From Clostridiales bacterium CHKCI001 (lineage in GTDB: Bacteria > Bacillota > Clostridia > Lachnospirales > Lachnospiraceae), in the NCBI GenBank assembly GCA_900045905.1, contig FCNS01000036.1, positions 186,001 to 250,000 on the forward strand: DNA of 64,000 nucleotides, read 5' to 3'. This document shows positions 1-8,232 of this stretch, piece by piece. The position numbers and the translations under genes were made by a program. The notes under the pieces were generated by a model. It saw only the letters and a list, made by a program, of their open reading frames with translations. It was not told where the DNA came from and did no database searches. How positions within the stretch are numbered: position 1 is the first letter of the stretch; each line of letters opens with the position of its first letter.

Positions 1-133
1 CTGGTTCTTTTTGTATCTGAAATGCCTTTTAGCAGTTCATTCAAAAAATTTTAATTTAGATCTTGACTTTTAATAGTTAGTCTTTCTCTGAGTGAAATCC
101 GAAAGCTAATTGTCGGATACTTATGAACTCCGC

Positions 134-1195
134 TCATTCCTCGTCCTCCCTGTTATTTTCAATTTCCAGTCTGTCCGCAAGCTCTCCCTGTTTGTTGGGA
201 TATAAATGCGAATAGGTGTTTAACGTGGTTTCGATTTTCTCATGCCCCAGCCGATCCGCAATCGCCAATGGAGTAAAGCCCATTTCCACAAGTAGTGAAG
301 CGTGAGAATGCCGTAAGTCATGCAGTCTTATTCTCTTTACACTGGAAGCCTTAATCCCTCTAATAATTTCATGTTCCATATAAGACTTTGTAAATCGGAA
401 CATTCTCTCATCCGCCATAATCCCGTATAAATGAGACATATATTCTCTTAATTCTTCCGCAAGAAATAGCGGTATCGTCACGATACGTTTGCTTTTTGGT
501 GTCTTTGGCGGTGTGATAATATCCCTGCCGTCCAGACGCTGATAAGATTTATTGATTGAAATTGTGCGTTTTTCCAAATCAATATCGTTATAGGTTAGTG
601 CAAGCAATTCTCCAATCCTCATGCCTGTCCAGTAAAGAAGTAGGAAAGCCATCCTTGCCTCTGTTTTATTTTCTATATTTATAAGAAATTGTTTAAACTC
701 CTGTTTCGTCCAGAACTGTCTTTCTCCGGCGTGGCTTTTCCCTATGCTTCCAGCCTTTCTGCATGGATTATCCCGCAGATCGTAATATTTTATTATACAG
801 TTAAAAATAGCAGATAACTGATTGTTTACGGTTTTCAGATAGGTCTGCGAATATCCTTTTTTCATAAGAGCATTCTGCCATGCTCGTACATCCGAAGCCT
901 TGATTTCATTCATCTTCTTATTTTTGAAGTAAGGAATAATTTTCAGATCAATGATAAACTTCTTTGTCCTCATGGTATTTTCACACAGCTGGTGTTCCAT
1001 ATCTTCGTAATAAATCTGAACAAAGTTTTCAAAATTGATGTCCAGATTGCGCTGCTGTTGAAGGAAATCTCGCTCCCACTGTTCTGCTTCTGCTTTTGTC
1101 CTAAAGCCTCTCTTATTTTTCTTGTGGCTCACTCCCTGCCAGTCTTTGTAATAAAACTGACTGCGCCACATCTTCCCGTCTCTTGTTGCCGGCAT
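134..1195 (-). CDS. int: Tyrosine recombinase (phage/ICE-type integrase)
   Basis: Site-specific recombinase expected to insert and excise the element that occupies the left of the window. The 353-residue protein has the usual three parts: an N-terminal three-strand arm-DNA-binding domain (about residues 5-48, GKMWRSQFYYKDW then KRGFRTKAEAEQWE), a SAM-like core-binding domain (about 50-155) and a catalytic domain. The catalytic set is complete: Arg in TGMRIGELLAL, His-x-x-Arg in HDLRH, then His in LGHEKIETTLNTY with the nucleophile Tyr in NTYSHLY. It is the last gene of a short leftward operon behind the excisionase-like gene, 14 bp downstream of it. Its promoter is at 1458-1486. Length is normal for Tn916/ICE-type integrases. 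Confidence 0.93.
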   Translation of the reverse strand: MPATRDGKMWRSQFYYKDWQGVSHKKNKRGFRTKAEAEQWERDFLQQQRNLDINFENFVQIYYEDMEHQLCENTMRTKKFIIDLKIIPYFKNKKMNEIKASDVRAWQNALMKKGYSQTYLKTVNNQLSAIFNCIIKYYDLRDNPCRKAGSIGKSHAGERQFWTKQEFKQFLINIENKTEARMAFLLLYWTGMRIGELLALTYNDIDLEKRTISINKSYQRLDGRDIITPPKTPKSKRIVTIPLFLAEELREYMSHLYGIMADERMFRFTKSYMEHEIIRGIKASSVKRIRLHDLRHSHASLLVEMGFTPLAIADRLGHEKIETTLNTYSHLYPNKQGELADRLEIENNREDEE

Positions 1196-1209
1196 AAAAG
1201 CCCTCCTCT

Positions 1210-1404
1210 CTACATTGTTACAGTCAAGCCGTAAAACTTTTCTTCAAAATACTTTGTTGGAACTTTGCCGCAGATTGTCCAGTATCCTTTTTCTTTCAGT
1301 TCTTCATTCAAGCCCCGGATAATCTTATAGGCATAACCTGTTAAGACGCCAAGCATCTCCGCTGCTTCTTCTGCTGTTACATACATTTTTCTTGTTTTCT
1401 CCAT
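1210..1404 (-). CDS. xis: Excisionase-like small winged-helix DNA-binding protein
   Basis: A 64-residue basic protein directly upstream of the integrase and in the same operon. The N-terminal part (YVTAEEAAEMLGVLTGYAYK) is the helix-turn-helix of the excisionase/MerR-like HTH_17 type found next to ICE and prophage integrases. It should bend DNA at the element ends and set the direction of recombination. AGGAGG-like ribosome binding sequence lies just upstream of the ATG. Function is inferred from fold-like motif and position; a plain regulator of int remains possible. Confidence 0.7.
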   Translation of the reverse strand: MEKTRKMYVTAEEAAEMLGVLTGYAYKIIRGLNEELKEKGYWTICGKVPTKYFEEKFYGLTVTM

Positions 1405-1429
1405 TCAGTGTCCTCCTTATTTTTTATTA

Positions 1430-1486
1430 GGCACATTTGTGCCTTATTTGTATTCTCATTATATAGGCTCTTTTGTGCCTTGTCAA
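1430..1486 (-). promoter_or_regulatory. int/xis promoter with repressor operators
   Basis: On the minus strand there is a perfect sigma-A promoter: TTGACA (1481-1486), 17-bp spacer, TATAAT (1458-1463), firing leftward into xis-int. The spacer contains the imperfect palindrome GGCTCTTTTGTGCC (1466-1479) and a second, perfect palindrome GGCACATTTGTGCC lies at 1430-1443, 36 bp away. Both are good candidates for operators of the XRE repressor encoded divergently at 1580. A bound repressor would sit between -35 and -10, keeping a consensus-strength promoter shut. Confidence 0.75.
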
Positions 1487-1579
1487 TATAGTTTCTAAAT
1501 TTTTCTTCCCTATTTCGCTTGAATATGATAGAATACAAATGTCCCTATTATTTATATTCACTCTGAAAGGAGTCGCCTT

Positions 1580-2125
1580 ATGACATTAGGAGAAAAGATT
1601 AAAACATTCCGAAATATCCGAGGAATTTCACAGAATATGTTAGGACAACTGGCAGGCATAGACGGAACCACAATCCGAAAATATGAACTGGGCAGCCGTA
1701 ATCCCAAGCCTGACCAGCTTTTAAAAATTGCAAACGCTTTAGGCGTAAGTATCAATGTTTTTACGGATTTTGATATAGAAACTGCTTCTGATGTGCTTAC
1801 CTTGCTTTTTAAAATGGACGATCAGATAGATATGGAGATTGACGGAGATAAAGATGAGGATGGAAATCTCATTCCAGAAACAATCTATATCCGTTTTAAG
1901 CACCCAGCAATCAATGACCGATTGGCTAAATTTGCTAAAACAAAGAAATGGCAGGAAAATCTGCTTGCCTCCAAAGACGCATTTCCAAGCGAAGAAGCGT
2001 TCCAGCAAGAAGTGACACAGATGGACGAAACCTGTGAGCAGATCAAACAGCATTTAGTTGATACGAATATTGTCGTCAAAAAGGGCGTTTCTGGAATAGC
2101 TGTAAAAGTATATCCTGAAAATTAA
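1580..2125 (+). CDS. XRE-family (Cro/CI-type) transcriptional regulator
   Basis: A 181-residue protein with an N-terminal XRE helix-turn-helix (residues 1-60: LGEKIKTFRNIRGISQNMLG, then IRKYELGSRNPKPDQLLKIA) and an acidic C-terminal part of unknown fold. AAAGGAG lies 5' of the ATG. It is divergent from xis-int with the operator-bearing promoter between them, so it is the likely repressor of integration/excision genes. It lacks a visible RecA-cleavage peptidase motif, so induction is probably not by LexA/CI-type autocleavage; a partner protease or antirepressor would be needed. The next gene starts 18 bp downstream, giving one operon with the nucleoside phosphorylase. Confidence 0.85.
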   Translation: MTLGEKIKTFRNIRGISQNMLGQLAGIDGTTIRKYELGSRNPKPDQLLKIANALGVSINVFTDFDIETASDVLTLLFKMDDQIDMEIDGDKDEDGNLIPETIYIRFKHPAINDRLAKFAKTKKWQENLLASKDAFPSEEAFQQEVTQMDETCEQIKQHLVDTNIVVKKGVSGIAVKVYPEN

Positions 2126-2143
2126 CAATGGGAGGTGTCTAAC

Positions 2144-2908
2144 TTGAATACTATATTTCAACGAACAAATATTTCAGAACCGGCTATATTTAGTCCCTGT
2201 GATACAACGAAACAAATTGATGGTTTTCCAGAGATATGTGTTTCTACATTTTCAGAAAATATCATTCAAAAATTTTCTTCGTTAAACACCACTCAAAAGA
2301 TAGCAGAACTATATACTGCAAATGGTGTGATACCAGTTTACAAAATCCGTTATAGAGATACAGACATTGCTTTCTATCTATCCAGAGTAGGAGCGCCTGC
2401 CTGTGTTGTAGGATTTGAAGAAATTGTTGCTATGGGTGCTAAGAAGTTTGTTTTGTTCGGCTCCTGTGGAGTATTGGACGATGACAGTGTAAAAGACAAA
2501 CTCATTATTCCCACTTCTGCCGTCCGTGATGAAGGCACAAGCTATCATTATATAGCACCCTCGCCAGAGATTGAGGCAGATCCGCATTCTGTCAAGATAC
2601 TAGAAAGCGTTTTATCAAACTGCGGTTATCCTTTTATAAAAGGGAAAACGTGGACTTCTGACGCAATTTACAGGGAAACACTTCCGCTTATCCAAGAGCG
2701 TAAACAAGAGGGCTGTATCGCCGTAGAAATGGAATGTGCTTCTATGCTGGCAGTCGCAAAATATCGCCATATCCTATTTATTCAGTTTTTATACGGTGCA
2801 GATGACCTCAGTTCTGACATATGGGATATGAGAGATTTAGCTTCATATGGACTTACTAATGCTGAAAAATACATGGTTCTTGCTTTTGAATGTGGTCTTG
2901 CCTTATAA
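2144..2908 (+). CDS. Nucleoside phosphorylase (PNP/UDP superfamily)
   Basis: About 254 residues of the PNP_UDP_1 phosphorylase family, which splits nucleosides with phosphate into base and pentose-1-phosphate. Seen: GSCGVL phosphate-binding-type loop near residue 110 and the family signature VEMECASMLAVA near residue 195, in which Glu and Met contact the ribose. The longest frame opens with a GTG at 2135, but that codon lies inside the GGGAGG ribosome binding sequence (2130-2135); the TTG at 2144 is correctly spaced, so I use it. It lies 18 bp after the XRE gene inside the integrative element. Whether it is metabolic cargo, or removes a nucleoside signal or phage nucleotide, cannot be told from sequence. 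Confidence 0.8.
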   Translation: MNTIFQRTNISEPAIFSPCDTTKQIDGFPEICVSTFSENIIQKFSSLNTTQKIAELYTANGVIPVYKIRYRDTDIAFYLSRVGAPACVVGFEEIVAMGAKKFVLFGSCGVLDDDSVKDKLIIPTSAVRDEGTSYHYIAPSPEIEADPHSVKILESVLSNCGYPFIKGKTWTSDAIYRETLPLIQERKQEGCIAVEMECASMLAVAKYRHILFIQFLYGADDLSSDIWDMRDLASYGLTNAEKYMVLAFECGLAL

Positions 2909-3092
2909 GTTTTTCGTATTTTGTTAACTCCCACTATTAGGTGAGCACCTTGAAATCTACTGCTAATATTCCAAATAAAACTACACAAATAGCTATAGAT
3001 AGAATAGCAGAGATGAAAGAAAAACAGAATTACAAAGATTAAAAATAGCAATATGTTCATAATTATGTTAAAAATATCATGGAGGATTTATA
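2909..3092. other. Spacer with a possible 33-codon peptide only
   Basis: The spacer between the phosphorylase and the zinc-ribbon gene is AT-rich. A GTG-started 33-codon frame (2941-3042) ends in a charged helix-like stretch (IDRIAEMKEKQNYKD) but lacks a clear ribosome binding site, so I do not call it a gene. No clear hairpin terminator or strong promoter was seen. Confidence 0.4.
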
Positions 3093-3374
3093 ATGAAAAT
3101 TGAACAGTCAAAACTAAATGAATACCTAAAAAAAATTCACGGTTCAGTATGCCCTTTATGTGGGAATAATCACTGGAATATCTCTGACCAAGTATTTCAA
3201 GCCATAGAATTTGACTATAAGGGAATTCTGCTAGGTGGGGCATCATATCCCATGGTTCCTCTAACATGCGATAACTGTGGAAATACTTACTTTATTAATG
3301 CGCTAAAATCGGGGCTTTTAGATCCACCCGATTCAGAAAATCTATCGGATACTACAGCTAAAAATGAAAAGTAG
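3093..3374 (+). CDS. Zinc-ribbon protein of unknown function
   Basis: A 93-residue soluble protein with two Cys pairs that can form one zinc ribbon: CPLCG (about residues 20-24) and CDNCG (about 66-70). The region between is hydrophobic and beta-like. A good GGAGG precedes the ATG. It is followed 11 bp later by a membrane-protein gene, so the two are probably co-translated. Similar zinc-ribbon/membrane-protein neighbours are, as far as I recall, common hypotheticals in clostridia, but I know of no assigned role. A function in the element's maintenance or in host defence is only a guess from location. Confidence 0.7.
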   Translation: MKIEQSKLNEYLKKIHGSVCPLCGNNHWNISDQVFQAIEFDYKGILLGGASYPMVPLTCDNCGNTYFINALKSGLLDPPDSENLSDTTAKNEK

Positions 3375-3385
3375 GTGACTATATA

Positions 3386-3823
3386 TTGGCAAATAATAAT
3401 ATAAGAATAGGAAATAGTAATATTCCAAATGTAAATAGTTCGTCAAATATTGCACAGGTTAGAGAAAACGAAAATATAATTATTAGTCGCCCTGCTAATC
3501 ATAATGAAATATCCATCATGGAGAAAGATTGGAAACTGATACGTAACAAAGTAAATAAGATTAAAATTCAACACCATCTAAATTTACCAGATATTATTAT
3601 TGGCACTTTTATTCCATATTGCATAGATATTATTACTTCCTACGTAGTCGGGGAAACTCCTAATTACTTTCCTGCTTTTATTTGTATAGGGCTATACATA
3701 CTAATAAAATGGCTTTCTAAAAAATTCTCATTTTTAACCTCAGATAATACAGATACCAATATAGTGCATCTGCAGGAATTAAATGAATTACTCGACCAAG
3801 CTGATTCTTCAGAGACAAGCTAA
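3386..3823 (+). CDS. Small two-helix membrane protein, partner of the zinc-ribbon protein
   Basis: A 145-residue protein started by TTG with AGGTGA at 3374-3379 in good position. The first ~40 residues are Asn-rich and low-complexity (IRIGNSNIPNVNSSSN), then an amphipathic charged stretch, then two predicted membrane helices (about 70-92 and 98-112), and a short charged C-terminal tail. The order cytosolic head, hairpin of two helices, cytosolic tail is an inference from charge. It is the last gene of the element before the guaA junction. No recognised family. Confidence 0.65.
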   Translation: MANNNIRIGNSNIPNVNSSSNIAQVRENENIIISRPANHNEISIMEKDWKLIRNKVNKIKIQHHLNLPDIIIGTFIPYCIDIITSYVVGETPNYFPAFICIGLYILIKWLSKKFSFLTSDNTDTNIVHLQELNELLDQADSSETS

Positions 3824-3830
3824 TTTGTAC

Positions 3831-3940
3831 TTAGAGCCTGTATACAGACAACATCGTAGGCTCTGGAATTCTGCATAAACAATATAAAGTAATCTGGTAT
3901 TTTATCATTGACTGAAAACAATTAGAGCCATTTTAGAGCC
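3831..3940 (+). repeat. Three direct TTAGAGCC repeats near element end (possible integrase arm sites)
   Basis: TTAGAGCC occurs at 3831-3838, 3922-3929 and 3933-3940; the last two are 11 bp apart, one helical turn. An inverted GGCTCT at 3860-3864 forms a 7-bp stem with the first copy (AGAGCCT 3833-3839 with AGGCTCT 3858-3864), possibly a terminator for the membrane-protein gene. Short repeats spaced by a helical turn beside an attachment site are typical of arm-type integrase sites. No matching copy is seen in bases 1-133, so the other end is probably outside the window. Confidence 0.45.
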
Positions 3941-3955
3941 AAAAGACATAAATCG

Positions 3956-3991
3956 CCCCCAGAAATGCCCATTCTATCAGCATTTCCGGGG
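3956..3991 (-). terminator. guaA terminator hairpin
   Basis: A strong imperfect inverted repeat, CCCC-A-GAAATGC (3957-3968) with GCATTTC-C-GGGG (3980-3991), lies 10 bp past the guaA stop codon. On the minus strand it is followed by a moderately T-rich stretch. It fits guaA termination and helps place the element junction to its left. Confidence 0.6.
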
Positions 3992-4000
3992 TTCTGTCTG

Positions 4001-5542
4001 TTACTCGAACTCTATCGTTGCTGGTGGTTTTCCTGTGCAGTCGTACAGTACTCGGTTTACACCTTTGACTTCGTTTACGATTCTGCTTGTTACGGTACTG
4101 AGTACTTCCCATGGTATCTGGGCGCTTTCTGCTGTCATGAAGTCGGATGTAAGTACTGCACGTAATGCGATTGCGTAGTCGTAGGTTCTTTCGTCTCCCA
4201 TACATCCTACGGAGCGCATGTTTGTGATTGCTGCGAAGTATTGTCCAAGGTCTTTGTCGATGCCTGCTTTTGCAATTTCTTCTCGATAGATTGCATCGGC
4301 ATCTTGTACGATACGGACTTTTTCTGGGGTTACTTCACCGATGATACGAACTCCAAGTCCTGGACCTGGGAATGGCTGACGGTATACGAGATATTCTGGA
4401 ATACCAAGTTCTAATCCTGCTTTTCTTACTTCGTCTTTGAACAGAAGTCTCAATGGTTCGATGATTTCTTTAAAATCTACATAATCTGGCAACCCACCTA
4501 CGTTATGATGGGATTTGATTACAGCGGATTTTCCAAGTCCTGATTCAATTACATCTGGATAGATGGTTCCCTGTACTAAGAAATCGACTGCACCGATCTT
4601 TTTAGCTTCTTCTTCAAAAACACGGATAAATTCTTCACCGATAATTTTACGTTTCTTTTCTGGATCGGTAACGCCTGCTAATTTATCATAAAATCTCTGT
4701 TGTGCATTTACACGGATGAAATTTAAGTCATAATGTCCATCTGGTCCAAATACTGCTTCTACTTCATCTCCTTCGTTTTTACGAAGTAATCCATGATCTA
4801 CAAATACACAGGTGAGCTGTTTTCCAACTGCTTTGGACAATAAAACGGCTGCTACAGAGGAATCGACTCCGCCTGACAATGCACAAAGGACTTTTCCATC
4901 TCCTACTTTTTCACGAATTGCCTGAATGGAGGATTCTACGAAGGAATCCATTTTCCAGTCTCCTGCACAATGACATGCTTTGAATAAAAAGTTGGAAAGC
5001 ATCTTTGTTCCTTCTACAGAATGCATTACTTCTGGATGGAACTGAACGGCATAAAGATTCTTTTCTTTATTTTCCACTGCTGCAACTGGACAGTCTTTGG
5101 AAGAGGAAGTAACGACAAATCCTTCTGCTGGTTCTGAAATATGATCGGTATGACTCATCCATACAATTGTTTTTTCAGAAACACCTTCAAATAATGTTGT
5201 ATTTACATCTACTTCGACTTCTGTGCGGCCATACTCTCGAACATTTGCTGTTTTTACTTTTCCGCCAAGTAAATATTGCATTAATTGTGCTCCATAGCAG
5301 ATTCCTAAAATTGGGATTCCCATAGAGAAAATTTCTGGAGAAATTGTTGGGGAATCTTCTTTATAAACACTGGCTGGTCCTCCAGTAAAAATAATTCCTT
5401 TTGGATTTTTTTCTCGAATCAAATCTAAACTTGTAGTATGTGGCATAACCTCACAGTATACATTACATTCACGAACACGTCTAGCGATTAACTGATTATA
5501 CTGACCACCAAAATCTAAGACTATTACCATTTCCTGAGCCAC
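4001..5542 (-). CDS. guaA: GMP synthase (glutamine-hydrolysing)
   Basis: Makes GMP from XMP, ATP and glutamine in the cytoplasm. The 513 residues hold a class I glutamine amidotransferase domain (residues 5-190; Cys in GICYGAQ, His and Glu in FHPEV), an ATP-pyrophosphatase domain (LSGGVDSS P-loop near 218) and the C-terminal dimerisation domain ending [19 protein letters not shown] precedes the start. Full length, no damage. It has its own promoter (5617-5645) and terminator. The 3' end of guaA is a known integration target for tyrosine integrases, in keeping with the element directly downstream. Confidence 0.98.
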   Translation of the reverse strand: MAQEMVIVLDFGGQYNQLIARRVRECNVYCEVMPHTTSLDLIREKNPKGIIFTGGPASVYKEDSPTISPEIFSMGIPILGICYGAQLMQYLLGGKVKTANVREYGRTEVEVDVNTTLFEGVSEKTIVWMSHTDHISEPAEGFVVTSSSKDCPVAAVENKEKNLYAVQFHPEVMHSVEGTKMLSNFLFKACHCAGDWKMDSFVESSIQAIREKVGDGKVLCALSGGVDSSVAAVLLSKAVGKQLTCVFVDHGLLRKNEGDEVEAVFGPDGHYDLNFIRVNAQQRFYDKLAGVTDPEKKRKIIGEEFIRVFEEEAKKIGAVDFLVQGTIYPDVIESGLGKSAVIKSHHNVGGLPDYVDFKEIIEPLRLLFKDEVRKAGLELGIPEYLVYRQPFPGPGLGVRIIGEVTPEKVRIVQDADAIYREEIAKAGIDKDLGQYFAAITNMRSVGCMGDERTYDYAIALRAVLTSDFMTAESAQIPWEVLSTVTSRIVNEVKGVNRVLYDCTGKPPATIEFE

Positions 5543-5616
5543 CTGTACTCCTCCTTTTAAACATTAGGTATTTTAACAATGCATCTCCATCCTTCGATTG
5601 ATAATCCATTGTAAGC

Positions 5617-5645
5617 ATTATATACTAATTACCAATGAAAGTCAA
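5617..5645 (-). promoter_or_regulatory. guaA promoter
   Basis: Minus-strand TTGACT (5640-5645), 17-bp spacer, TATAAT (5617-5622), about 70 bp upstream of guaA. No purine or guanine riboswitch core was found in the short leader. Confidence 0.75.
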
Positions 5646-5672
5646 CGATTGTGACACGCTAGGAATAGAAAG

Positions 5673-5717
5673 AAGGTGCAGTTTCATACCTATTTATAAT
5701 GGCTTAAACTACACCTT
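5673..5717 (-). terminator. ech operon terminator
   Basis: Inverted repeat AAGGTGCAGTTT (5673-5684) and AAACTACACCTT (5706-5717), with one mismatch and a 21-nt loop, lies just after echF. T-rich flanks occur on both strands, so it may also stop transcription from the other side. Confidence 0.7.
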
Positions 5718-5730
5718 TTTATTTGATTCG

Positions 5731-6288
5731 TTACTCTTTCATCTCAATGGCATGTTTCGGGCATACTGACATACAAATGCCACATTGGATACATGCTTCT
5801 TTATTTAACTCCCATATTTTTTCTTTGCGGTCTACTTTGAGTGCATTCTGTGGGCACTTCTTTGCACATAACGTACAGTAAACGCATTTTTCTGGGTCCA
5901 TCGCTGGTTTTCCACCGCTAGTTGGTTTCGTTTCTTCCTGTTTTGGACGAGTAAATATTTCGCAAGTTTTTTGACTATCTGGCTCTGTATATCCTTTTTC
6001 CATTGTCAAACATTTTTTTGGACATACATTGACGCAGTTTCCACATTGAACGCAATCAAAGCGGTTAATTTTCCACGTTCCTGCCTTTTTATCCACCTGA
6101 ATTGCCTGGGATGGACATTGACGCACGCATAGGCCGCAGCTAATACAATCTTCAATTTTTATTACTACATGTCCTCTCATCCGTTCTGGATACTCGACAG
6201 GCTGAAACGGGTAGTTGGTTGTTGCTGGTTTTTGAAAAAGGTTGCTCAAAACTCGTCCAGCAAATGTAAACATTCTTGTCTTTTTCAT
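5731..6288 (-). CDS. echF: Ech hydrogenase ferredoxin-like subunit, doubled (four 4Fe-4S motifs)
   Basis: Electron-transfer subunit that takes electrons from reduced ferredoxin and passes them to EchC. Two bacterial dicluster ferredoxin domains are fused: Cys 48/51/54/58 and 79/82/85/89 in the first, then a Pro/Lys/Thr linker (about 105-130), then Cys 135/138/141/145 and 166/169/172/176. All sixteen Cys of CxxCxxCxxxCP form are intact. Classical EchF, as I recall it, has about 127 residues with only the first domain, so this 185-residue form is longer. It is the last gene of the ech operon, 48 bp after echE, with GGAG before the ATG. Confidence 0.9.
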   Translation of the reverse strand: MKKTRMFTFAGRVLSNLFQKPATTNYPFQPVEYPERMRGHVVIKIEDCISCGLCVRQCPSQAIQVDKKAGTWKINRFDCVQCGNCVNVCPKKCLTMEKGYTEPDSQKTCEIFTRPKQEETKPTSGGKPAMDPEKCVYCTLCAKKCPQNALKVDRKEKIWELNKEACIQCGICMSVCPKHAIEMKE

Positions 6289-6336
6289 AATATTGCTCCG
6301 TTCCGCTGCTAAAAAGCAAGCTTTTTATCGATGACT

Positions 6337-7416
6337 CTATCTCTCCGTACAGCTGACACACGGATCAATGGTTAAAATCAGCAGTGGTACATCCGCAAGC
6401 TGACATCCTTTTAACATTTCCACCATTGGCGGGATATTGCTTGTTGTCGGTGTACGCAAACGGAAACGATCCAAATATTTCGTTCCATTTCCTTTTACAT
6501 AATAAATCGCCTCTCCACGTGGCTGTTCAATCCGCATAAAATATTCCCCTTTTGGGTTTCCCTTTACTGGAACTGCGATTGGACCTTCTGGTATTTTTTG
6601 AATTGCTTCACGAATCAACGCAAAGGATTGCAGAATTTCTCTTAAACGCACTTCGCATCGTGCATAGCAATCCCCATCGCTTTCTATAATTGGCTCCACA
6701 GACAGATCATTGTATGCTGCATATCCAAGCATTCGAACATCATAGGCTTCTCCGCTTGCTCTTAATGTTGGACCAACGGCTCCCATGGCAATGGCATTTT
6801 CTCTGCTCAAAACTCCAGTTCCCTTTAGACGGCTCTGTACGGTATAATCTTCTAAAAATGTATCAATTACTGGCTTCATTTCTTTTTCCAAATCTTCGAT
6901 TGCATGTAAGACACCTTGAAGCATTCCGCCATCCATATCTTTTAGAACGCCTCCCACACAGTTAACGGACAATATAATTCTGCCGCCTGCCGTTTGATCG
7001 AACATGTCTAAAATCTTCTCACGCAGCCTCCAGCTTTCCATAAAAAGACTCTCAAATCCCATTGCATCGGCTAAAAGTCCAAGCCAAAGTAAATGACTAT
7101 GTACACGGCTCATTTCCATCCAAATGGTCCGAAGATACTCAGCTCTTCGGGGTACTTCGATTCCCATAACTTTTTCTACGGACTCACAATAACCCATACC
7201 ATGTCCGCAGCTACAAATTCCACAGACACGTTCTGCAATATAAACATATTGTTTAAAATCTCTTTTTTCTACTAATTTTTCCAACCCTCTATGAATATAT
7301 CCAATGCTTGGAATGGCACCGACTACCGTTTCATCCTCTAAAACAAGATCCAAATGAACGGGTTCTGGCAGCACGGGATGCTGAGGGCCAAATGGTACGA
7401 TACTTCTCTTTGCCAT
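6337..7416 (-). CDS. echE: Ech [NiFe] hydrogenase large (catalytic) subunit
   Basis: Carries the NiFe(CN)2CO active site that reduces protons to H2. Both Ni-binding motifs are present: RVCGICSCGH (Cys65, Cys68) and the C-terminal DPCVSCTER (Cys353, Cys356). The stop codon follows the Arg of that motif directly, so there is no C-terminal peptide to be cleaved. Sequence is NuoD/HycE-like with 359 residues, as in other Ech enzymes. Located between echD (3 bp upstream) and echF. Cytoplasmic face of the membrane complex. Confidence 0.95.
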   Translation of the reverse strand: MAKRSIVPFGPQHPVLPEPVHLDLVLEDETVVGAIPSIGYIHRGLEKLVEKRDFKQYVYIAERVCGICSCGHGMGYCESVEKVMGIEVPRRAEYLRTIWMEMSRVHSHLLWLGLLADAMGFESLFMESWRLREKILDMFDQTAGGRIILSVNCVGGVLKDMDGGMLQGVLHAIEDLEKEMKPVIDTFLEDYTVQSRLKGTGVLSRENAIAMGAVGPTLRASGEAYDVRMLGYAAYNDLSVEPIIESDGDCYARCEVRLREILQSFALIREAIQKIPEGPIAVPVKGNPKGEYFMRIEQPRGEAIYYVKGNGTKYLDRFRLRTPTTSNIPPMVEMLKGCQLADVPLLILTIDPCVSCTER

Positions 7417-7419
7417 CTT

Positions 7420-7782
7420 TTACTCCTTTTTCTTAAACGGTGCAACTTCATCAATCCGATATAATTTATCATGATAATTTGGATTAATATTTTGAATCTT
7501 TACACCAAAAAGTTCTGCCGCTTCATTTTCCTGTAAGAAAGCACATGGATAGATCTGCGTAATACTAGCAATAGTTTCTTCTGCATCTATTTCCAGTCGC
7601 AACGTTACCATCCGATATTCTTCATTCTTACAGAAAGAATAGCTCATCTCATATCCATGTTCGATTGAAACTGCACAGATCTGAACCAAACGCCAATGTT
7701 TTGCTTTCATTTCTATTACCAACGGAAATAGTTCTGCCATTGTGATCTTTTTTATCTCATTTCTATCATCCATTTCTGTCAC
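7420..7782 (-). CDS. echD: Ech hydrogenase NuoC-like subunit
   Basis: A 120-residue homologue of the 30-kDa complex I subunit (NuoC/HycE N-terminal part), which packs against the large subunit. The family end motif is visible as NEAAELFGVKIQNINPNY, close to the 'ERE..DLFG' signature of NuoC. The first four bases (ATGA) overlap the end of echC, showing translational coupling. Small size is typical for EchD. Confidence 0.88.
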   Translation of the reverse strand: MTEMDDRNEIKKITMAELFPLVIEMKAKHWRLVQICAVSIEHGYEMSYSFCKNEEYRMVTLRLEIDAEETIASITQIYPCAFLQENEAAELFGVKIQNINPNYHDKLYRIDEVAPFKKKE

Positions 7783-8216
7783 CCTCCGTTTTGCTTCATA
7801 GCTGCCCGTTTTTCATCTAAAATTGCCAAAGCTTTCACGACTCCGTCAATAATGGCCTCTGGTCTTGCTGCACATCCAGGCACATATACATCAACAGGTA
7901 TTACCGTATCGATTCCACCTTTAATATTATAACATTCTTTAAATACACCGCCCGTACATGCACAAATTCCAACCGCTACGACAACTTTTGGGTTTGGCAT
8001 TTGACGATAAAGCTGTTTTACAACAGGTTCTGTCTGGCTATTCACACCGCCAGTAATCAGTAAAATATCTGCCTGAAACGGATCTCCTGTATTGATAATG
8101 CCAAAACGTTCGATATCATACTTAGGCGTTAGGCAGTCAAGCACTTCGATATCACACCCATTGCAGCTACTAGCATCATAATGAAGCAGCCACGGGGATT
8201 TTGATAATTTCTTCAT
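7779..8216 (-). CDS. echC: Ech [NiFe] hydrogenase small subunit
   Basis: NuoB-like subunit with the proximal 4Fe-4S cluster next to the NiFe site. Ligand pattern seen: CNGCD (Cys18, Cys21), Cys in GICACTGGVF and Cys in VPGCAARPE. The 145-residue length lacks the extra domain and Tat signal of group 1-3 small subunits, as expected for group 4 enzymes. Preceded by AGGTGAAAGG-type binding sequence and 16 bp after echB. Confidence 0.95.
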   Translation of the reverse strand: MKKLSKSPWLLHYDASSCNGCDIEVLDCLTPKYDIERFGIINTGDPFQADILLITGGVNSQTEPVVKQLYRQMPNPKVVVAVGICACTGGVFKECYNIKGGIDTVIPVDVYVPGCAARPEAIIDGVVKALAILDEKRAAMKQNGG

Positions 8217-8232
8217 AACCTTTCACCTCCGC

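Noticed and set aside
1-133. Attachment site left of the integrase
   Set aside because: No direct repeat shared with the guaA 3' end or with 3831-4000 was found, so the left end is probably outside the window.
2941-3042. 33-codon GTG-started peptide
   Set aside because: No convincing ribosome binding site and too short to judge by composition.
5543-5730. Guanine/purine riboswitch before guaA
   Set aside because: No conserved core or paired loops found in the short leader; only a promoter and terminator were seen.
6337-7416. Selenocysteine in the hydrogenase large subunit
   Set aside because: All four active-site positions are ordinary Cys codons with no in-frame TGA.
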